DNA from: Erwinia sp. SLM-02
GTDB lineage: Bacteria; Pseudomonadota; Gammaproteobacteria; Enterobacterales; Enterobacteriaceae
DNA: 64,000 bases
Assembly (NCBI RefSeq): GCF_037450285.1
Contig: NZ_JAQISN010000001.1
Coordinates: 1,240,001-1,304,000 of the forward strand
Reading direction: 5' to 3'
Positions within the stretch are counted from its first letter, which is position 1. Every line of letters begins with the position of its first letter. Positions 61,745-64,000 of this stretch are shown here, one piece after another. The notes below the pieces were generated by a model. That model searched no databases. It was not told the DNA's origin and saw nothing but the letters and a program-made list of their open reading frames with translations. The translations under genes and the position numbers were made by a program.

Positions 61745-62274
61745 GGCATACCTCTTTGTCGGAAAAATTCATTACATCATAGGACATGACCCCATCAGAA
61801 TGGACGATCTGGTCATGATTTGCGGGTAAATTTTATTAACATCCCCCCTGGTATTTTGATAGCCCTGGGTCGAAATGCCGCACTTCATGCCACTTTTGCC
61901 CCGTATTTTCATCATCCTACCCGGTTACTCTCCGTCGTCTTTTTGAACGCCTGCCGAGATGCGGGGGGTGTGCACGGGCGGATAAGCCAGATACCTGCGC
62001 ATTAATATTTAGTTACATCACTGCTTTTTTCGACAGGGATTTTTCGCCTGGCTAGAGATATTTCTTATTTACAGGCTGATGTTTTCCCGTCAAATACCCT
62101 CTATAATGCGCGCCGTTAATGGGAATGTTCTCATTCATCGAGTAGATTCGTCGTGATGCTTGTGAAAAAGAGTGATTTAACAAATTGTTACGTTTATTAC
62201 CGTAAATTGCGTTGATCGTCCTTCAAAAGGCTTCAGACTTAATCTTTTCAAAACTGCCGTACGGGTCACATTAA
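61745..62274. other. Intergenic region upstream of ydiY
   Basis: About 530 bp without a supported gene, in the place of E. coli pfkB. A TATAAT at 62102-62107 could be the -10 of a ydiY promoter with a leader of about 160 nt; its -35 is unclear. No pfkB remnant was recognised. Confidence 0.5.
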
Positions 62275-63030
62275 ATGAAAGCGCTTAGTAAACTGTCTGT
62301 CGTTCTGCTGCTCTCCGGGGGAGCACTGTGTCAACAAGCCCTGGCTGATAACAACGTATTTACGGTTATGGATGACCCGAGCACCGCGAAGAAACCTTTT
62401 GAAGGCAATGCCGCAGCGGGTTATCTCGCTCAGAGCGGCAATACCAAAAGCTCATCCGCCACGGCGAATACCAATATGACCTGGTATCAGCCAAGCACCG
62501 CTTACAGCCTGTGGGGAAATGCGAGCAACACCTCATCAAACGATGAGCGTTCTTCCGAAACCTATCAGGTGGGTGGACGTACTCGTTATAACATGAACAG
62601 CGCGGACTACCTGTTCGGTCAGGCCAGCTGGCTGAGCGATCGTTTTAACGGTTACGACGGTCGCTCCATTCTGGCGGCGGGTTATGGTCGCCAGCTGCTG
62701 AACGGCCCGGTGCACTCGCTGCGTCTGGAAGCCGGTCCTGGCGTGCGCTATGACGATTTCCATGAAGGCGGCCATGAAACGCAGGCGCTGGCCTATGGCG
62801 CAATGAGCTACCAGTGGCAGCTGACCGACAACACCAAATTCATTCAGGGTGTCTCCGTACTCGGCAGCGACGATACCACCGTCAACTCCGAAACAGGACT
62901 GCAGGTGGCCATCAATGACCACTTCGCACTGAAGCTGGCTTACAACGTGACCTGGAACCAGAACCCGCCAGAGTCCGCGCCGGAAAGAACCGACACCAAA
63001 ACGTCGGTACTACTTTCCTACGCGATGTAA
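62275..63030 (+). CDS. ydiY: DUF481 outer-membrane protein YdiY
   Basis: 251 residues with a signal peptide (MKALSKLSVVLLLSGGALCQQALA) and a DUF481 beta-barrel: GNAAAGYLAQSGNTKSSSATA (the SGN signature), YLFGQASWLSDRFNGYDGRSILAAGYGRQLL, and a last strand TKTSVLLSYAM. Matches E. coli YdiY; acid-inducible there, function unknown. A terminator follows. Confidence 0.93.
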   Translation: MKALSKLSVVLLLSGGALCQQALADNNVFTVMDDPSTAKKPFEGNAAAGYLAQSGNTKSSSATANTNMTWYQPSTAYSLWGNASNTSSNDERSSETYQVGGRTRYNMNSADYLFGQASWLSDRFNGYDGRSILAAGYGRQLLNGPVHSLRLEAGPGVRYDDFHEGGHETQALAYGAMSYQWQLTDNTKFIQGVSVLGSDDTTVNSETGLQVAINDHFALKLAYNVTWNQNPPESAPERTDTKTSVLLSYAM

Positions 63031-63037
63031 TGCTCCC

Positions 63038-63063
63038 CGGGCCGATAAGTCGGCCCGTTTTTT
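63038..63063 (+). terminator. Intrinsic terminator after ydiY
   Basis: CGGGCCGA pairs with TCGGCCCG around a 4-nt loop, followed by six T. Confidence 0.9.
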
Positions 63064-63193
63064 CAGGTCTATCTGCCCGTCACATCGTTTTCCCTTTACG
63101 GCAATTTAACCCCGCGCCGTGCAATTCCCCCTCATGAAGTGTAAGATACTACACCTTCAAAGGTTTCTCTGATTTTGAGTCACGTTTGAGTCT

Positions 63194-63323
63194 GTGTACC
63201 AGACCGTGTACCAAACCGGCAAATGTGAGCGGGTTTTAAGTACTAAGGGTCTGGTTTATAAAGTAAAACCAATGTTTGTATGTAGCCTTGCGTATGGGTT
63301 ACCACTGCAATTAAGGATGTTAC
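63194..63323 (+). promoter_or_regulatory. thrS leader with possible autoregulatory hairpins
   Basis: The 130 bp ahead of thrS include a tandem 12-mer (GTGTACCAGACC, GTGTACCAAACC) and, near 63288-63312, TTGC...GCAA flanking a loop with CGTATGG. E. coli thrS is repressed by its own product binding tRNA-like stem-loops in this position. I could not fold it, so the assignment is tentative. Confidence 0.4.
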
Positions 63324-64000
63324 ATGCCAGTGATTACTCTTCCTGATGGAAGTAAGCGTTCGTTTGACCACGCCGTAAGCGTGATGGATATTGCCCTGGA
63401 TATCGGTCCTGGCCTGGCGAAAGCCTGTATTGCCGGACGGGTAAATGGTGAGCTGGTGGATGCGGTTGATCCGATCACCGAAGATGCCAATGTGGCCATC
63501 ATCACCGCCAAAGACGAAGCCGGTCTGGAAATTATTCGCCACTCCTGTGCGCACCTGTTAGGTCATGCGATTAAACAGCTGTGGCCAGATACCAAAATGG
63601 CTATCGGTCCGGTGATCGACAACGGTTTCTACTATGATGTTGACCTCGATCGTACCCTGACGCAGGAAGATATCGATCAGCTGGAAAAGCGCATGCACCA
63701 GCTGGCCGAAACCAATTACGACGTTGTTAAACAGAAGGTCAGCTGGCAGGAAGCGCGTGACGCCTTTGCTGCTCGTGATGAAACCTACAAGATGACCATT
63801 CTTGATGAAAACATCAGCCATGACGATCGTCCTGGGCTGTATCATCATGAAGAATATGTCGATATGTGCCGTGGTCCGCACGTACCGAATATGCGTTTTT
63901 GCCACCACTTCAAACTGCAGAAAATCTCCGGTGCCTACTGGCGCGGCGACAGCAACAATAAAATGCTGCAGCGTATTTACGGCACCGCATGGGCCGACAA
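63324..64000 (+). CDS. thrS: Threonyl-tRNA synthetase (3' end cut by window)
   Basis: Class II aminoacyl-tRNA synthetase; charges tRNA-Thr. The ATG at 63324 is preceded by AAGGA. About 225 of 642 codons are present: the N-terminal TGS domain (about 1-62, MPVITLPDGSKRSFDHAVSVM) and the editing domain (about 63-224) with zinc-type editing residues HSCAHLLGHAIKQLWP and the CRGPHVPNM block. The catalytic core and anticodon domain lie beyond the window. Near-identical to E. coli in this part. Confidence 0.98.
   Translation, partial: MPVITLPDGSKRSFDHAVSVMDIALDIGPGLAKACIAGRVNGELVDAVDPITEDANVAIITAKDEAGLEIIRHSCAHLLGHAIKQLWPDTKMAIGPVIDNGFYYDVDLDRTLTQEDIDQLEKRMHQLAETNYDVVKQKVSWQEARDAFAARDETYKMTILDENISHDDRPGLYHHEEYVDMCRGPHVPNMRFCHHFKLQKISGAYWRGDSNNKMLQRIYGTAWAD

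Noticed and set aside
61820..62005. 61-codon plus-strand frame between ydiZ and ydiY
   Set aside because: No start signal and no similarity; the stretch reads as non-coding.
1..64000. tRNA and rRNA genes
   Set aside because: No cloverleaf with CCA-adjacent acceptor or rRNA-like stretch was seen on reading both strands; a dedicated scan was not possible.

Overview
The window comes from a chromosome of an Enterobacterales bacterium, most likely Erwiniaceae (Erwinia or Pantoea). This rests on remembered protein similarity and gene order: nearly every housekeeping protein closely resembles its Escherichia coli counterpart, and long blocks keep E. coli order. The accessory content (scr sucrose genes, a partial type VI secretion locus, a GC-rich intergenic repeat family) also fits plant-associated Erwiniaceae. 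No rRNA, tRNA, insertion sequence, prophage or CRISPR array was seen.

Layout. 1-19.6 kb corresponds to the E. coli ychF-pth-ychH-prs-ispE-lolB-hemA-prfA-prmC-sirB2-sirB1-kdsA-chaA-chaB region. A SulP transporter sits between ychF and pth. A diguanylate cyclase, an MFS pump with a divergent LysR regulator, and a repeat cluster lie between ychH and prs. 19.7-26.3 kb is a complete sucrose regulon, scrK-scrY-scrA-scrB-scrR, placed between chaB and chaC. 26.4-27.9 kb is a second repeat cluster, followed by chaC. 28.8-37.8 kb is an eight-gene minus-strand locus with only the membrane and phosphorylation-control parts of a type VI secretion system (PpkA, PppA, FHA protein, TagF, a short TssM, TssL-OmpA, a periplasmic protein and an SH3-type lipoprotein); sheath, tube, baseplate, ClpV and spike genes are absent. 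38.1-42 kb holds a PEBP-family exported protein, a third repeat cluster, ychO and yneE. 42-50 kb holds an OmpC/F-type porin and the astCADBE arginine-degradation operon behind a sigma-54 promoter and an NtrC-like enhancer. A fourth repeat cluster separates ast from spy. From there to the end the order is spy-cho-nadE-(MFS/TetR)-osmE-tcyP-ydjM-hxpB-yniB-yniA-ydiZ-ydiY-thrS, again E. coli-like but without pfkB.

Most notable is an intergenic repeat family of about 190-206 bp with eleven complete copies at four loci. Each copy is closed by long inverted arms that are complementary within the copy but differ between loci. Inside are a conserved GGTCCTCGCGCCGC block, two hairpins with conserved loops (about NTCCCT and GTCCT) on stems that change sequence yet stay paired, and a conserved AGCGCTGCGGAT-type block before the closing arm. 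At every locus plus-oriented copies come first and minus-oriented copies follow. Conserved loops on covarying stems point to a structured element kept for its fold. I could not match it to a named family.

Functionally the window combines core translation, heme, nucleotide, isoprenoid and LPS precursor genes with nutrient modules (sucrose import and hydrolysis; arginine succinyltransferase pathway), envelope-stress and SOS genes (spy, osmE, cho, ydjM), and an incomplete type VI locus.
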